This document shows, one piece after another, positions 17,619 through 26,436 of a stretch of 64,000 nucleotides of DNA. The first letter of the stretch is position 1. Every line of letters begins with the position of its first letter. Position numbers and translations under genes: made by a program. Source of the stretch: Pseudonocardia cypriaca (lineage in GTDB: Bacteria; Actinomycetota; Actinomycetes; Mycobacteriales; Pseudonocardiaceae); assembly GCF_006717045.1 (NCBI RefSeq), contig NZ_VFPH01000001.1, positions 930,001 through 994,000 of the forward strand. The letters are read 5' to 3'. The notes under the pieces are model-generated. The model saw nothing but the letters and a program-made list of their open reading frames with translations, did not search any database and had not been told where the DNA came from.

Positions 17619-18302
17619 ATGGGGACATACGTCCTGGTGCACGGCGCGTGGCACGGCGGATGGTGCTGGCGCGACGTGGCCGCGTTGCTGCGCGCGGAGG
17701 GCCACCACGTCCTGACGCCGACCCTCACCGGGCTCGGGGAGCGGGCCGCTGAGCTCCGGCCCGACGTCGGTCTGGAGACGCACGTGGACGACGTCGTGGA
17801 CGTGCTGCGGAGCGGGGATCTGCGCGACGTCGTGCTCGTCGGGCACAGCTACTCGGGGCTCGTCGTGCGCGAGGCCGCCGACCGGGAGCCCGCCCGGATC
17901 GCCCGGCTCGTGCTGGTGGACGGCTGGGTGGGGCCCGACGGCGCGTCGATGGACGGCCTCGCGCCGGAGTTCTTCCGGAACTGGGTCGACGCGGCGACGA
18001 CCGACGGCCTCATCGCCGTGCCGGCGCCCGCGACCATGGGCGTGACCGAGCCGGACCAGGTCGCCTGGCTGGAGGAGCGGTTGACGCCGCAGCCGCGCCG
18101 GACCTTCGCCGACCCGACCCGCCTCACGGGCGCCGTGGACGCTGTCCCCGGCCGTGCGGTGCTCTGCGTACCGGCCGCCCTGATCCCGTTCCGGGAGTGG
18201 GCGCACGACCTGGGTTACGCCATCGTGGAGCTGGAGTCCGGCCACAACGCGATGGTCACCGCCCCCGCCGCGCTGGCGGGCCTGTTGCAGGAGGCCGCGT
18301 GA
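17619..18302 (+). CDS. Alpha/beta hydrolase (EstC/salicylate-esterase-like)
   Basis: A 227-residue alpha/beta hydrolase starting MGTYVLVHGAWHGGWCWRDV, the typical opening of the small methyl-esterase/EstC group. The nucleophile elbow is GHSYSG (Ser near residue 82) and the catalytic His is in ESGHNAMVTAP near the C-terminus. ATG at 17619 follows GAGGGGGAGTGGGAG. It is translationally coupled (GTGA overlap) with a TetR regulator and followed by an MDR reductase, so it forms part of a small inducible module. The substrate is unknown; esters of small aromatic or terpenoid compounds are typical for relatives. Confidence 0.85.
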   Translation: MGTYVLVHGAWHGGWCWRDVAALLRAEGHHVLTPTLTGLGERAAELRPDVGLETHVDDVVDVLRSGDLRDVVLVGHSYSGLVVREAADREPARIARLVLVDGWVGPDGASMDGLAPEFFRNWVDAATTDGLIAVPAPATMGVTEPDQVAWLEERLTPQPRRTFADPTRLTGAVDAVPGRAVLCVPAALIPFREWAHDLGYAIVELESGHNAMVTAPAALAGLLQEAA

Positions 18303-18907
18303 CCGTCCGCAACCGCAAGGTCGAGCAGGGCGAGCACACGCGGGAGGTGCTCGTGGCATCGGCCATCGCGCTGTTCGCCGAGAAGGGGTACGCCGACACC
18401 TCCACCACCGAGATCGTCGACCGGGCCGGTACCACCCGCGGTGCGCTCTACCACCACTTCGCCGACAAGCACGAGGTCTTCGAGGCGGCGCTGGACGCGG
18501 TGGAGGGCGACATCTTCGACCGCGTGCAGGCCACCGGTGCCCGGCTGGGCGACGACGTCCGGGGCCGGCTGGCGGCGGGCATCGACGTCTTCCTCGACGC
18601 CTGCCTCGAGCACGCCGTGCAGCGGATCCTGCTGCAGGAGGCGCCGTCCGTGCTCGGCTGGGAGCGATGGCAACGGCTCGACCGCCCGCGCTGCGCGCGA
18701 CGGCTGCTGGCCGCGAGCCTCGGTGCGGCCGTCGACCGGGGCTTGATCGCGGCCCCGTCCGCGGCTGCGCTCACCCACCTCGTGTACGGCGCTCTGGTGC
18801 AGGCCGGGATCGTGATCGCCGGTGCAGAGGACCCGCGCGCGACCCGCATCGTCATGGGAGAGACGGCGCACCGCCTCCTCGACTCGCTGTTCCGACCCGA
18901 GGCGTGA
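18299..18907 (+). CDS. TetR-family transcriptional regulator
   Basis: A 202-residue TetR protein. The DNA-binding domain is clear: REVLVASAIALFAEKGYADTSTTEIVDRAGTTRGALYHHFADKHEVFEAAL. The C-terminal domain is helical, with AVQRILLQEAPSVLGWERWQRLD, a pattern seen in many AcrR-like regulators. It starts with GTG overlapping the hydrolase stop, and GGAGG lies just upstream. It is co-transcribed with the hydrolase and the reductase, so it likely senses their substrate or product. This is the second TetR gene at this locus; the other (16873-17499) is divergent. Confidence 0.9.
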   Translation: MTVRNRKVEQGEHTREVLVASAIALFAEKGYADTSTTEIVDRAGTTRGALYHHFADKHEVFEAALDAVEGDIFDRVQATGARLGDDVRGRLAAGIDVFLDACLEHAVQRILLQEAPSVLGWERWQRLDRPRCARRLLAASLGAAVDRGLIAAPSAAALTHLVYGALVQAGIVIAGAEDPRATRIVMGETAHRLLDSLFRPEA

Positions 18908-18919
18908 GGAGACGTGCAG

Positions 18920-19864
18920 ATGCGTGCGGTGCGTCAGCAGGAGTGGGGCGGTCCGGAGGCGATGGAGGTCGTCGACCTCCCGCGGCCCGCCCCCGCGCCG
19001 ACCGAGGTCCTCGTGCGGGCGGTCGCGGCCGGGATCAACCCGGTGGACGTGTACACGCGCCGGGGTCTCGCCTACAACAGCGTCCTGCGGCTGCCCTTCG
19101 TGAACGGCTGGGACGTGGCCGGGGTGGTGGAGGAGGTCGGCTACGGCGTCACCCGGTTCCGGCCAGGCGACCGCGTGTTCGGCATGCCGCGGTTCCCGTA
19201 CGAAGCGGGTTGCTACGCCGAGTACGTCACCGCGCCGTCGAGGCACTTCGCGCCGGTGCCCGACGGCATGGACCTCGTCGAGGCGGCGGCGCTGCCCTTG
19301 GCGGGCCTGACCGCGTGGCAGATGCTCGTGGACGTCGCGCGGCTCGCGCCCGGCGCCCGGGTGCTGGTCTCGGCGGCGGCAGGCGGTGTGGGCCACCTCG
19401 CCGTGCAGATCGCGAAGGCGCGCGGCGCGTACGTCATCGGCACGGCCAGTACCGCGAAGCACGGCTTCGTGAAGGAGCTCGGAGCCGACGAGGTCGTCGA
19501 CTACGCGGCCGTCGACGTGGCAGAGGCCGTGCGTGACGTCGACGTCGTGGTCCAGATGTTCGGCGGTGACCACGCGCTGAACGCGCTCGCCTGCCTCCGC
19601 CCCGGCGGGATCATGGTCAACGCCCAGGGCGCGTGGACGAAGGGGATGGCGAAGCGCGCCGCGGCGCTCGGGGTGCGGGCGACCTCGTACCTCGTCGAGC
19701 CGGACGCCGACGCGCTGGAAGCGCTCGCCGGCCTCTTCGAGGACAGCCGGCTCGCGGTCCACGTCTCGGCGCGTTTCCCGCTCGCCGAGGCCGCCGCGGC
19801 GCACGAGCTGGTTGCCGGGGGTCGCACCACGGGGAAGGTCGTGCTCACCGTCGCGGGCCCGTAG
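18920..19864 (+). CDS. MDR-family NADPH:quinone reductase-like oxidoreductase
   Basis: A 314-residue zinc-independent medium-chain dehydrogenase/reductase. It has the GroES-like N-terminal domain (GINPVDVYTRRGLAYN, GWDVAGVVEEVGYGVTRFRPGDRVFGM) and a Rossmann domain with the NADPH motif VLVSAAAGGVGHLAVQIAKARGAYVIGTAST. No structural-zinc cysteine cluster is seen, which fits the quinone oxidoreductase/enone reductase branch. The frame opens with GTG at 18914, but ATG at 18920 has better spacing to GAGGAG. It is the third gene of the hydrolase-TetR-reductase run and is followed 11 bases later by a membrane protein. Confidence 0.88.
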   Translation: MRAVRQQEWGGPEAMEVVDLPRPAPAPTEVLVRAVAAGINPVDVYTRRGLAYNSVLRLPFVNGWDVAGVVEEVGYGVTRFRPGDRVFGMPRFPYEAGCYAEYVTAPSRHFAPVPDGMDLVEAAALPLAGLTAWQMLVDVARLAPGARVLVSAAAGGVGHLAVQIAKARGAYVIGTASTAKHGFVKELGADEVVDYAAVDVAEAVRDVDVVVQMFGGDHALNALACLRPGGIMVNAQGAWTKGMAKRAAALGVRATSYLVEPDADALEALAGLFEDSRLAVHVSARFPLAEAAAAHELVAGGRTTGKVVLTVAGP

Positions 19865-19875
19865 GATGCCCGTAA

Positions 19876-20652
19876 GTGGTCGTTCTGCTGATCAAGCTGC
19901 TGCTCGCCCCCGCGCTCGTCGTCGCGTCCAGCCTCGCCGGCCGCCGTTGGGGACCGGCCGTCACCGGAGCACTGGTCGCGTTCCCGATAGTCGCGGGCCC
20001 GGTCCTGCTCGTCATCCACCTGGAGCACGGCGCCGCTTTCACCCGGGAGTCGGCCACCGCGTCGCTGCTCGGGCTGGTGTCGCTCGCCGCGTTCGCGCTC
20101 GTGTTCGCCCTGGCCGGGCGGCGGTGGTCCTGGCCTGCCGCGCTGGTGGCGGGCTGGGTAGCGGTGCTGGCCGTCGACGCCGGGCTGGCGCAGTTGCGCC
20201 TGCCGGGGCCCGCCGCGCTCGCGGTCACGCTGGCCGCGGTGGCCGCCGCCGTGCTGGCCATGCCCAGGCTGCCGCACGGCGGCGGCACCGGGATGCGCCC
20301 GCCGCCGCCGTGGGACCTCGCCGCCCGATCCCTCGCCACAGCGGTGCTCGTCATCTCGCTGACCACGGCCTCGACGGCCCTCGGCCCGCAGTGGACCGGG
20401 TTGCTCGCGACCTTCCCGACCGCGGCCAGCGTCGTCGCGGCCTTCGCCCTCGCACAGGGTGGGCCGGTGGAGGCGACGCGGATGCTCGCCGGGCTGCTGC
20501 GCGGTCTGTTCGGGTTCGCCGCGTTCTGCTGCGCGCTGGCGGCGCTGGTCGAGCCGGTCGGGGTCACCGCCTTCGCGTGCGCGCTCGTGGCCGCGCTGGT
20601 GGTCCAGGCAGGTGTCGGGCTGGTGCGCCGGACGGTTCGGCTACCCGTCTGA
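19876..20652 (+). CDS. Integral membrane protein of unknown function
   Basis: A 258-residue hydrophobic protein starting with GTG at 19876. About seven or eight membrane segments can be drawn (for example LLLAPALVVASSLAG, GALVAFPIVAGPVLLVI, LLGLVSLAAFALVFAL, AVTLAAVAAAVLAM, LLATFPTAASVVAAFALA). Two similar halves each contain a WGPAVTGALVAFP / WTGLLATFPTAAS-like loop, suggesting an internal duplication. Family and substrate were not recognised. It follows the MDR reductase by 11 bases and may be in the same operon. Confidence 0.75.
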   Translation: MVVLLIKLLLAPALVVASSLAGRRWGPAVTGALVAFPIVAGPVLLVIHLEHGAAFTRESATASLLGLVSLAAFALVFALAGRRWSWPAALVAGWVAVLAVDAGLAQLRLPGPAALAVTLAAVAAAVLAMPRLPHGGGTGMRPPPPWDLAARSLATAVLVISLTTASTALGPQWTGLLATFPTAASVVAAFALAQGGPVEATRMLAGLLRGLFGFAAFCCALAALVEPVGVTAFACALVAALVVQAGVGLVRRTVRLPV

Positions 20653-20675
20653 AGGATCTCGCGCACCGCCTTACC

Positions 20676-22349
20676 TCAGCCGAGGGTGATGCGGTCGGTC
20701 GCGGGTGGGCCGACCGGACGGTTCGCGCCGAGGTAGGCGGTGAGCGCGTCCACGTCCGCGCCACCGACGAAGTCGTTCGCGCCCTGGGTCGCCACCGAGA
20801 ACCCGTCGCCGCCGCCTGCGATGAAGCTGTTCATCGTGATCCGGTAGGTGGCGGCGGGGTCGACCGGGGCGCCCCCGATCGTGATCCCGTCGACCTTCGT
20901 GCCCGCGCACGGGTCGGCACCGGTTCCGGGGGTTCCGGCCTGCCGCACCACGTAGCGCACGGTGGCCGAGGGCTGCAGGACCCGCTCGGTGACGAACTGC
21001 TGCTCGAGCAGGCAGTCCAGCTGGGCGCCGGTCAGGTCCAGCGTGGTGATGTAGTTGCCGAACGGTTGGACGGTGAACGCCTCCTCGTACGTGACCGGTC
21101 CGGCGTCCAGGTCGGCTCGCACCCCGCCCGGGTTCATGAACGCGGCGACGGCGCCCTGCTCGTCGTCGGTGGCGGCGAGCTGTGCGTCGGCGATGAGGTT
21201 GCCGAGCGGCGTCTCCCCGGAGGGGGCGGCTTCCCGGGTGATCGGTGCGCTGGTCTCGCCGACCTCCTCGGCCGCGACGGGCCCGAGGAGCGCACGGTAG
21301 TGCCCGATCAGGTCCTTCTGCGCGGCATCGGGGGCCACGTCGCGGCCGACGACCACGTTGCGGGCCCGCGCCTCGACCACGTCACCCGAGGACGGGTCGA
21401 TGCGCATGTCGATGTCGGTGACCAGCCGGCCGAACGAGCTCGCGCTGGTGACCACCCGACCATCGAGCACGCAGTTGTAGGCCTGGTGGGTGTGCCCGCT
21501 TACCACGACGTCGATGGCGTCGGAGAAGCCGCCGACGATGTCCACGGCCGGGCCGGTGAGGTTCGTGCAGTCGTTGATCCCCCCGCCGCCTGCCTGCGTG
21601 CCACCCTCGTGGAGCAGCACGACGATCGCCTGCACGCCCTGTTCCTGCAGCTCGGCTGCGTAGCGGTTCGCGGTCTCGACCTCGTCCCGGAACGCGAGGC
21701 CCTCGATCCCGGACTGCGTGACGATGTCGGGCGTGCCCTCGAGCGTCATCCCGATGAAGCCGATCCGCACCCCCTGCACCTCGCGGATCGCGTACGGGGG
21801 CAGGAGCGGCTCCCCGGTGGCGGTGACGAACGCGTTGGCGGACAGGTACTGGAAGTCGGCTCCGGCGTAGGGCCGCGCCGGGTCGGCGCATCCGTCCTGC
21901 GGGTGGCAGCCGCCGTTCTGGATGCGCAGCAGCTCGTCCGAGCCCTCGTCGAACTCGTGGTTGCCAACGCTCGCCAGGTCGAGCCCGGCCAGCCCCAAGG
22001 CCTCGATCGCCGGCTCGTCGTGGAACGCCGCCGAGAGCAGCGGGGAGGCCCCGATCAGGTCGCCGGCCGCGACGGTGATGGTGTCGGGCCGCTGGACCTG
22101 CTCGGCCAGCAGGCGCAGCTGGGTGGCGAGGTACTCGGCACCGCCCGCGTCGACCTCGTCGATCTTCCCGCTGGACCCGCTCGGCGGTTCGAGGTTGCCG
22201 TGGAAGTCGTTCAGCGCGAGCAGCTGCACGTCGATCGGTGGACGGGCGACGTTCGCGCGCGGAACGACGAGCGCGGCCACGACCACCGCGAGCGCGGCGA
22301 GACCGATCACGATCAGCAGGGTTCGCCGGGAGACCGACCATCGGGGCAT
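20676..22349 (-). CDS. Secreted/membrane-anchored 5'-nucleotidase (UshA-type metallophosphoesterase)
   Basis: A 557-residue protein with an N-terminal membrane anchor or uncleaved signal (TLLIVIGLAALAVVVAALVV). The metallophosphoesterase domain carries LALNDFHGNLEP, AAGDLIGASPLLS, VGNHEFDEGSDELL, VVLLHEGG and SGHTHQAYNC, which bind two metal ions. The 5'-nucleotidase C-terminal domain follows, with NPGGVRADLDAG, FTVQPFGNYITTLDLTG and the nucleotide-stacking region FIAGGGDGFSV. Such enzymes dephosphorylate extracellular nucleotides or UDP-sugars to scavenge nucleosides and phosphate. It converges with the membrane protein upstream (23-base gap) and appears to be a single-gene unit. Confidence 0.93.
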   Translation of the reverse strand: MPRWSVSRRTLLIVIGLAALAVVVAALVVPRANVARPPIDVQLLALNDFHGNLEPPSGSSGKIDEVDAGGAEYLATQLRLLAEQVQRPDTITVAAGDLIGASPLLSAAFHDEPAIEALGLAGLDLASVGNHEFDEGSDELLRIQNGGCHPQDGCADPARPYAGADFQYLSANAFVTATGEPLLPPYAIREVQGVRIGFIGMTLEGTPDIVTQSGIEGLAFRDEVETANRYAAELQEQGVQAIVVLLHEGGTQAGGGGINDCTNLTGPAVDIVGGFSDAIDVVVSGHTHQAYNCVLDGRVVTSASSFGRLVTDIDMRIDPSSGDVVEARARNVVVGRDVAPDAAQKDLIGHYRALLGPVAAEEVGETSAPITREAAPSGETPLGNLIADAQLAATDDEQGAVAAFMNPGGVRADLDAGPVTYEEAFTVQPFGNYITTLDLTGAQLDCLLEQQFVTERVLQPSATVRYVVRQAGTPGTGADPCAGTKVDGITIGGAPVDPAATYRITMNSFIAGGGDGFSVATQGANDFVGGADVDALTAYLGANRPVGPPATDRITLG

Positions 22350-22478
22350 GCGCTGATCCTTCCGCGGAGCGACGGTGATCGACCACCCTCATCCTCGCGG
22401 GTGCCGCGGTTCCGTCGCGCCGCGGTCCGGCTGCCCACGGCGGGGTGAACGATCTCCGCCGCCCGTGGCGTCATGCCG

Positions 22479-23411
22479 TCACCCGAGCGCCCACGCAGCC
22501 ACGAGGGGAACCGTCACGATGCTCACCACGGTGGACAGCAGGACCGCGGCGGAGACCCGGTCGGCGTCGGCCGCGTACTGCCGCGCCACCACGTAGACGT
22601 TGCCCGCTGTCGGCAGTGCCGCCATGAGAACGCCGGTCTGGACCCAGAACGGATCCATCCGCAGCAGGTGGGCGAGTATCCACCAGACCAACGCGGGGTA
22701 GGCGATGAGCTTGGCGGTGGTGATCGCGGCTGCGGTGGCCACGGTGGCGCGGTCGATGTGCTGGAGCGCGAGCGCGCCGCCGAGCGCGAACAGGGCGGTG
22801 GGGCCCGCCGCGGCGCCGAGCTGGGCGAGGAACCGTTCTGCCGGTACGGGCAGCGTCGCGCCGGTTGCGGCGAGTGCGGTGCCCAGGAGGATCGCCGCGA
22901 CGACCGGGTTCAGGAGCGTTCCACGGAGCAGGAGGGACCCGATGCCCGCACGGTCGCCGCTCCCGGCGGTGCTCATGATCACGGCTCCGACGGAGAGCAG
23001 GACCATGATCTCGGCCAGGATCGCCATGGCGAGCGGTCCGGCGCCCTGCTCTCCGAAGAAGGCCAGCATCAGCGGCGGCCCGAGGAACCCGAGGTTGCCG
23101 ACGGCGGCGGCGCTGGCGCGTGCCCCCGCCGCGGCGGCGGCTCGACGGTCGAGGATCCGCGAGAGGGCGAACGCGACCGCGAAGACGACGATCCCGCCCA
23201 GCAGGTAGCCGCCGTAGAACACCGGGTCGAGCAAACCGGCGAGCGGCCGCCCGGCGATGAGCCGGAAGACCAGTGCCGGAAGGGCGAACCGGAATGCGAA
23301 CGCACCGAGCGCATCGAGCGCGGTCCGAGGGGCGAGGCCCGTCCGCACCGCCGTCCAGCCGAGCCCCACGAGGCCGAAGATCGGGAGCGTGAGCTGGACG
23401 ATCTCGCTCAT
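22479..23411 (-). CDS. AEC-family transporter (auxin efflux carrier type)
   Basis: A 310-residue membrane protein with about ten helices: MSEIVQLTLPIFGLVGLGWTAVRTGL at the N-terminus, NLGFLGPPLMLAFFG in the first half, and LIAYPALVWWILAHLL and VLMAALPTAGNVYVVARQYAADADRVSAAVLLSTVVSIVTVPL at the end, the well-conserved AEC C-terminal block. The family exports or imports small organic acids such as malate. The start ATG overlaps the stop of the upstream dehydrogenase gene by four bases, so the two are co-translated. It may move the hydroxy acid handled by that enzyme (inference). Confidence 0.9.
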   Translation of the reverse strand: MSEIVQLTLPIFGLVGLGWTAVRTGLAPRTALDALGAFAFRFALPALVFRLIAGRPLAGLLDPVFYGGYLLGGIVVFAVAFALSRILDRRAAAAAGARASAAAVGNLGFLGPPLMLAFFGEQGAGPLAMAILAEIMVLLSVGAVIMSTAGSGDRAGIGSLLLRGTLLNPVVAAILLGTALAATGATLPVPAERFLAQLGAAAGPTALFALGGALALQHIDRATVATAAAITTAKLIAYPALVWWILAHLLRMDPFWVQTGVLMAALPTAGNVYVVARQYAADADRVSAAVLLSTVVSIVTVPLVAAWALG

Positions 23412-24295
23412 CCGCGTGCGGCGGTCCGTTGCTCGATCGCCCGGATCACGGCGACCATGTCGGCGTTCGCGAGCCCCAGGGAATGGGCCTCGCCGAAGAG
23501 TGCGTGGCAGACGTCCAGCAGCGGCGACGCGATGCCCGCCCGTCGCGCCGCGTCCGCGATCGGGCTGCAGTTGTTGTCGAGGACGTCCGCGATCGCGGCC
23601 TGGACGCCGAAATCCCGGTCGACCAGCTTGCGAACCTTCACCCGCGACACAGCGCTGGCCATCGGGCCGGCGTCGAGCACGTCGAGGAACCGCTGCATGT
23701 CCAGGCCGTGCCGGTCGGCGAAGTGCGCGGCCTCCGCGAGGCCGGTCACCATCGTGACCAGGAAGAGGTTGACCGAGTACTTCATCAGCAGCGCGTTCGG
23801 CACCGCCCCGCACACGATCGTCTCGCGGCACATCGGGCCGAGTACCGGGCGGACGTCGTCCACCGCAGCGGGGTCACCCGCCAGCATGGCGACGAGCTGT
23901 CCCGCCTCGGCCGGCGTCCGCGAACCCGAGACGGGCGCTTCGACGTACCTCCCGCCTGCGGCGCGGACGTCGGCCTCCAGCGCGCGCGAGTAGGGGGGCG
24001 GAGTCGTCCCCATGTGGACGACCGTGTGGCCGGCGACGTCGACGTCGAACCCGGACGGGTCACGGCCGAGGGCGGAGTCGATCGCGTCGGCGCCCGCCAG
24101 CATGAGGAGCACCACCCGTGCCTCGTCGAAGACCTCGGCGGGGCTGCCCGCCACCTTCGCCCCCGCCGCGCGCAGCGGCTCGCACTTGTCGGCCGAGCGG
24201 TTCCAGACGACGAGCGGTGTGCCCGCTCCGGCCAGGTTGAGTGCCATCGGTGCACCCATGACGCCGAGACCGAGGAAACCGATGCTCATCCGCAC
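23408..24295 (-). CDS. NAD(P)-dependent 3-hydroxyisobutyrate dehydrogenase-family enzyme
   Basis: A 295-residue beta-hydroxyacid dehydrogenase. It has the N-terminal nucleotide-binding motif IGFLGLGVMGAPMALNLAGAG, the substrate-binding loop VEAPVSGSRTPAEAGQL, the helix containing the catalytic Lys (NALLMKYSVNLFLVTMVTGLAEAAHFADRHGLD) and the C-terminal helical domain. Family members reduce or oxidise short 3-hydroxy acids such as 3-hydroxyisobutyrate or tartronate semialdehyde. An ATG two codons inside (24289) is an alternative start. It overlaps the AEC transporter gene and is divergent from a TetR regulator, which probably controls the pair. Confidence 0.9.
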   Translation of the reverse strand: MRMSIGFLGLGVMGAPMALNLAGAGTPLVVWNRSADKCEPLRAAGAKVAGSPAEVFDEARVVLLMLAGADAIDSALGRDPSGFDVDVAGHTVVHMGTTPPPYSRALEADVRAAGGRYVEAPVSGSRTPAEAGQLVAMLAGDPAAVDDVRPVLGPMCRETIVCGAVPNALLMKYSVNLFLVTMVTGLAEAAHFADRHGLDMQRFLDVLDAGPMASAVSRVKVRKLVDRDFGVQAAIADVLDNNCSPIADAARRAGIASPLLDVCHALFGEAHSLGLANADMVAVIRAIEQRTAARG

Positions 24296-24345
24296 CTACT
24301 ATGTCGAGTGTCATACGAGGCTGTCTCCGAGGGAGCGAGTGCGCC

Positions 24346-24957
24346 ATGCCCGAACCGCAGCGCCGCCCGCGGGAGCGCATGGTCTACAGCGCGGCCCAGC
24401 TGATCCGGGCCCGCGGAGTGGCGGCCACCGGGGTGCGTGACGTGGTCGAACACGCGAGCGCTCCGCGCGGTTCGTTCCAGCACTACTTCCCCGGCGGCAA
24501 GGACCAGCTCGTCGGCGAAGCCGTCTCGTGGGCGGGGGAGTTCGCGGCACAGCGGGTCGCCTCTTATCGCCGGACCACGGACGCACCGTCACCGGACGGG
24601 TTGTTCGCCCACATCGTCCAGCCGTGGAAGGACGAGTTCTCCCGGCGCGGGTACGAGCGCGGGTGCCCGGTGATGGCGACGGCCGCGGACCTGGCGGGCG
24701 CCGAGTCGGCCGTCACGGCGCCGCTGCGCGGCGCACTCGAGCAGTGGGGCCGCGCCGTGGCGGACGAGCTCGGGCACATGGGCGTGCCGCCGGCTCGCGC
24801 TCGTGGCCTCGCCGTCCTGATGATCAGTGCTCTGGAGGGCGCGATCATGTGGGCGAGGGTGAACCGCGACGTCGAGCCGCTGGACACCGTCGTCACCGAG
24901 CTCTCGCCACTGTTGCGATCCGAAGGGCGCGGGGCGGGCCCCGGCCCTTCGAGCTGA
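24346..24957 (+). CDS. TetR-family regulator, LmrA/YxaF-like
   Basis: A 203-residue regulator starting ATG at 24346 (MPEPQRRPRERMVYSAAQLIRARGVAATGVRDVVEHASAPRGSFQHYFPGGKDQLV), the TetR DNA-binding domain with the FPGGKDQL turn that is typical of the LmrA/YxaF group. The C-terminal domain has RRGYERGCPVMATAADLAG and ALEGAIMWARVNRD, again matching that group. A longer frame from 24301 is unlikely. It is divergent from the dehydrogenase/AEC pair, with the half-site TGTCATA in the gap. Confidence 0.9.
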   Translation: MPEPQRRPRERMVYSAAQLIRARGVAATGVRDVVEHASAPRGSFQHYFPGGKDQLVGEAVSWAGEFAAQRVASYRRTTDAPSPDGLFAHIVQPWKDEFSRRGYERGCPVMATAADLAGAESAVTAPLRGALEQWGRAVADELGHMGVPPARARGLAVLMISALEGAIMWARVNRDVEPLDTVVTELSPLLRSEGRGAGPGPSS

Positions 24958-24988
24958 CGGACTTCGGGTGTCACCCGGCATTGCTATC

Positions 24989-25002
24989 ATGACAGCTGTC
25001 AT
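24989..25002. promoter_or_regulatory. 14-bp palindrome ATGACAGCTGTCAT, putative operator
   Basis: A perfect palindrome in the 61-base gap between the convergent TetR and SDR genes, within the AT-rich stretch GCTATC...CATAGTGG. The half-site TGTCATA also occurs at 24309-24315 in front of the LmrA-like TetR gene, so the same regulator may recognise both. Its place between two gene ends is unusual for an operator. Confidence 0.4.
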
Positions 25003-25018
25003 AGTGGAAGCGTCGAAG

Positions 25019-25762
25019 TCAGGCCGCGGTGGCTCCGCCGTCCACCGGCAGGATCGCGCCGTGCACGTAGGCGGCCTCGTCGGAGGCGAGGAAGGCGACG
25101 GCCGCGGCCACCTCGTGCGGGTCGCCGAGCCGCCGGGCCGGGATCGTGGCGGCGATGGGCTCCAACCCGGCGCCACCGGCCGTGCCCTCCGTGCGGATCA
25201 TCCCGGGGCTGACCGCGTTGACGCGGACACCCGACGGGCCGAACTCCGCCGCCCAGGCCTTGGTGAGCAGCAGCAGCGCCGCCTTGCTCGACCCGTAGAG
25301 CCCGGCCGCCGCGCTACCGCGGTGCGCCGCGCCGGTGAGGACGTTCACCACCGCACCCGACCCGCGCTCCACCATGTGCGGCACGAGGGCCTGCACGAGG
25401 AAGAACGGTGCCTTCAGGTTGACGCCGTAGATGCCGTCGACGTCGGTCTCGGTGCGGCTCGTGGTGGGGCCGAACGAGTAGATGCCGGCGTTGTTGACCA
25501 GGACGTCCACGCGCCCGGTGACCCGCAGCGCCCGCTCGGCCAACGACCGCGCCCCGGCCGGCGTGGCCAGGTCGGCAGCGACGAAGTCGGCGGCCGCACC
25601 GGCACTGCGCAGTGCCTTCACCATCAGCTCGCAGCGGGCCTCGTCCCGGCCCGACACGATGACGTGAGCGCCGCGCGCAGCCAGCGCGTCGGCGGTGGCG
25701 CGGCCGATGCCGCTGGTGGAGCCGGTCACGAGGGCGGTGCGCCCGTCGAGCGGAGTGGTCAT
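25019..25762 (-). CDS. Short-chain dehydrogenase/reductase
   Basis: A 247-residue classical SDR. It shows the cofactor motif TGSTSGIGRAT, NNAGIYSFGP, the catalytic Tyr-Lys in YGSSKAAL, and the C-terminal PVDGGATAA. An Arg after the second strand (VSGRDEARC) suggests NADP(H) preference. The usual active-site Ser before the Tyr is replaced by Thr or Ala in VVNVLTGAAHRGSAAAGLYGSSK, so the catalytic triad may be shifted. It is divergent from an XRE-cupin regulator that may control it. The substrate cannot be told from sequence. Confidence 0.88.
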   Translation of the reverse strand: MTTPLDGRTALVTGSTSGIGRATADALAARGAHVIVSGRDEARCELMVKALRSAGAAADFVAADLATPAGARSLAERALRVTGRVDVLVNNAGIYSFGPTTSRTETDVDGIYGVNLKAPFFLVQALVPHMVERGSGAVVNVLTGAAHRGSAAAGLYGSSKAALLLLTKAWAAEFGPSGVRVNAVSPGMIRTEGTAGGAGLEPIAATIPARRLGDPHEVAAAVAFLASDEAAYVHGAILPVDGGATAA

Positions 25763-25829
25763 GATCGCCAGCCTGCGTCCTCGCCGTGGCCGGACGCCAA
25801 GAACTTTGCGGATCTGTCAAGCTGCGTCG

Positions 25830-26417
25830 GTGTCCGTCGATCTGAACGCAACCCTGCAATCCGTCGGGCCCCGGCTACGGGCGCTGCGCCGCAGGAGCGG
25901 TACGACGCTGGCCGAGCTGTCGGCGACGACGGGCATCCGGGTCAGCACGCTGTCCCGGCTGGAGACCGGGGCGCGCAGGCCCAACCTGGAGCAGGTACTC
26001 GCGCTCGCCGCGGCCTACCGCGTGAGCACCGACGAGCTCATCGGCGGCCCGCCGACCGGTGACCCGCGGGTCCACATGCGCCCGGTGACACGGGACGGGA
26101 AGACCCTCATCCCCCTGACCCGGCGGCCGGGCGGCATCCAGGCCTACAAGCTGATCCTGCCCGGCGTCGACGAGCCGGTGCCGGCCCCCGAACAGCGCAG
26201 CCACGAGGGTTTCGAGTGGCTCTACGTCCTCAACGGGCGGCTCCGGCTCGTCCTCGGCGACCAGGACATCGTCCTCGTCCCGGGCGAGGCCGCGGAGTTC
26301 GACACCCAGGTCCCGCACTGGTTCGGCGCCGCCGACCCCGTGCCGACCGAGATGCTCGCCCTCTTCGGTCTCCAGGGCGAGCGGGCCCACCTCCGCGCCC
26401 GCACCCGGCGTCCCTGA
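25830..26417 (+). CDS. XRE-cupin transcriptional regulator
   Basis: A 195-residue protein with an N-terminal helix-turn-helix (LRALRRRSGTTLAELSATTGIRVSTLSRLETGARRPNLEQVLALAAAYRVSTDEL, residues about 15-70) and a C-terminal cupin (HEGFEWLYVLNGRLRLVLGDQDIVLVPGEAAEFDTQVPHWFG). This architecture is common in regulators of small-molecule metabolism and antibiotic genes. GTG at 25830 gives a normal N-terminus. Gap to the divergent SDR start is 67 bases, so shared regulation is likely. Confidence 0.9.
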   Translation: MSVDLNATLQSVGPRLRALRRRSGTTLAELSATTGIRVSTLSRLETGARRPNLEQVLALAAAYRVSTDELIGGPPTGDPRVHMRPVTRDGKTLIPLTRRPGGIQAYKLILPGVDEPVPAPEQRSHEGFEWLYVLNGRLRLVLGDQDIVLVPGEAAEFDTQVPHWFGAADPVPTEMLALFGLQGERAHLRARTRRP

Positions 26418-26436
26418 CCCGTGCCGCTCGCCCCTG

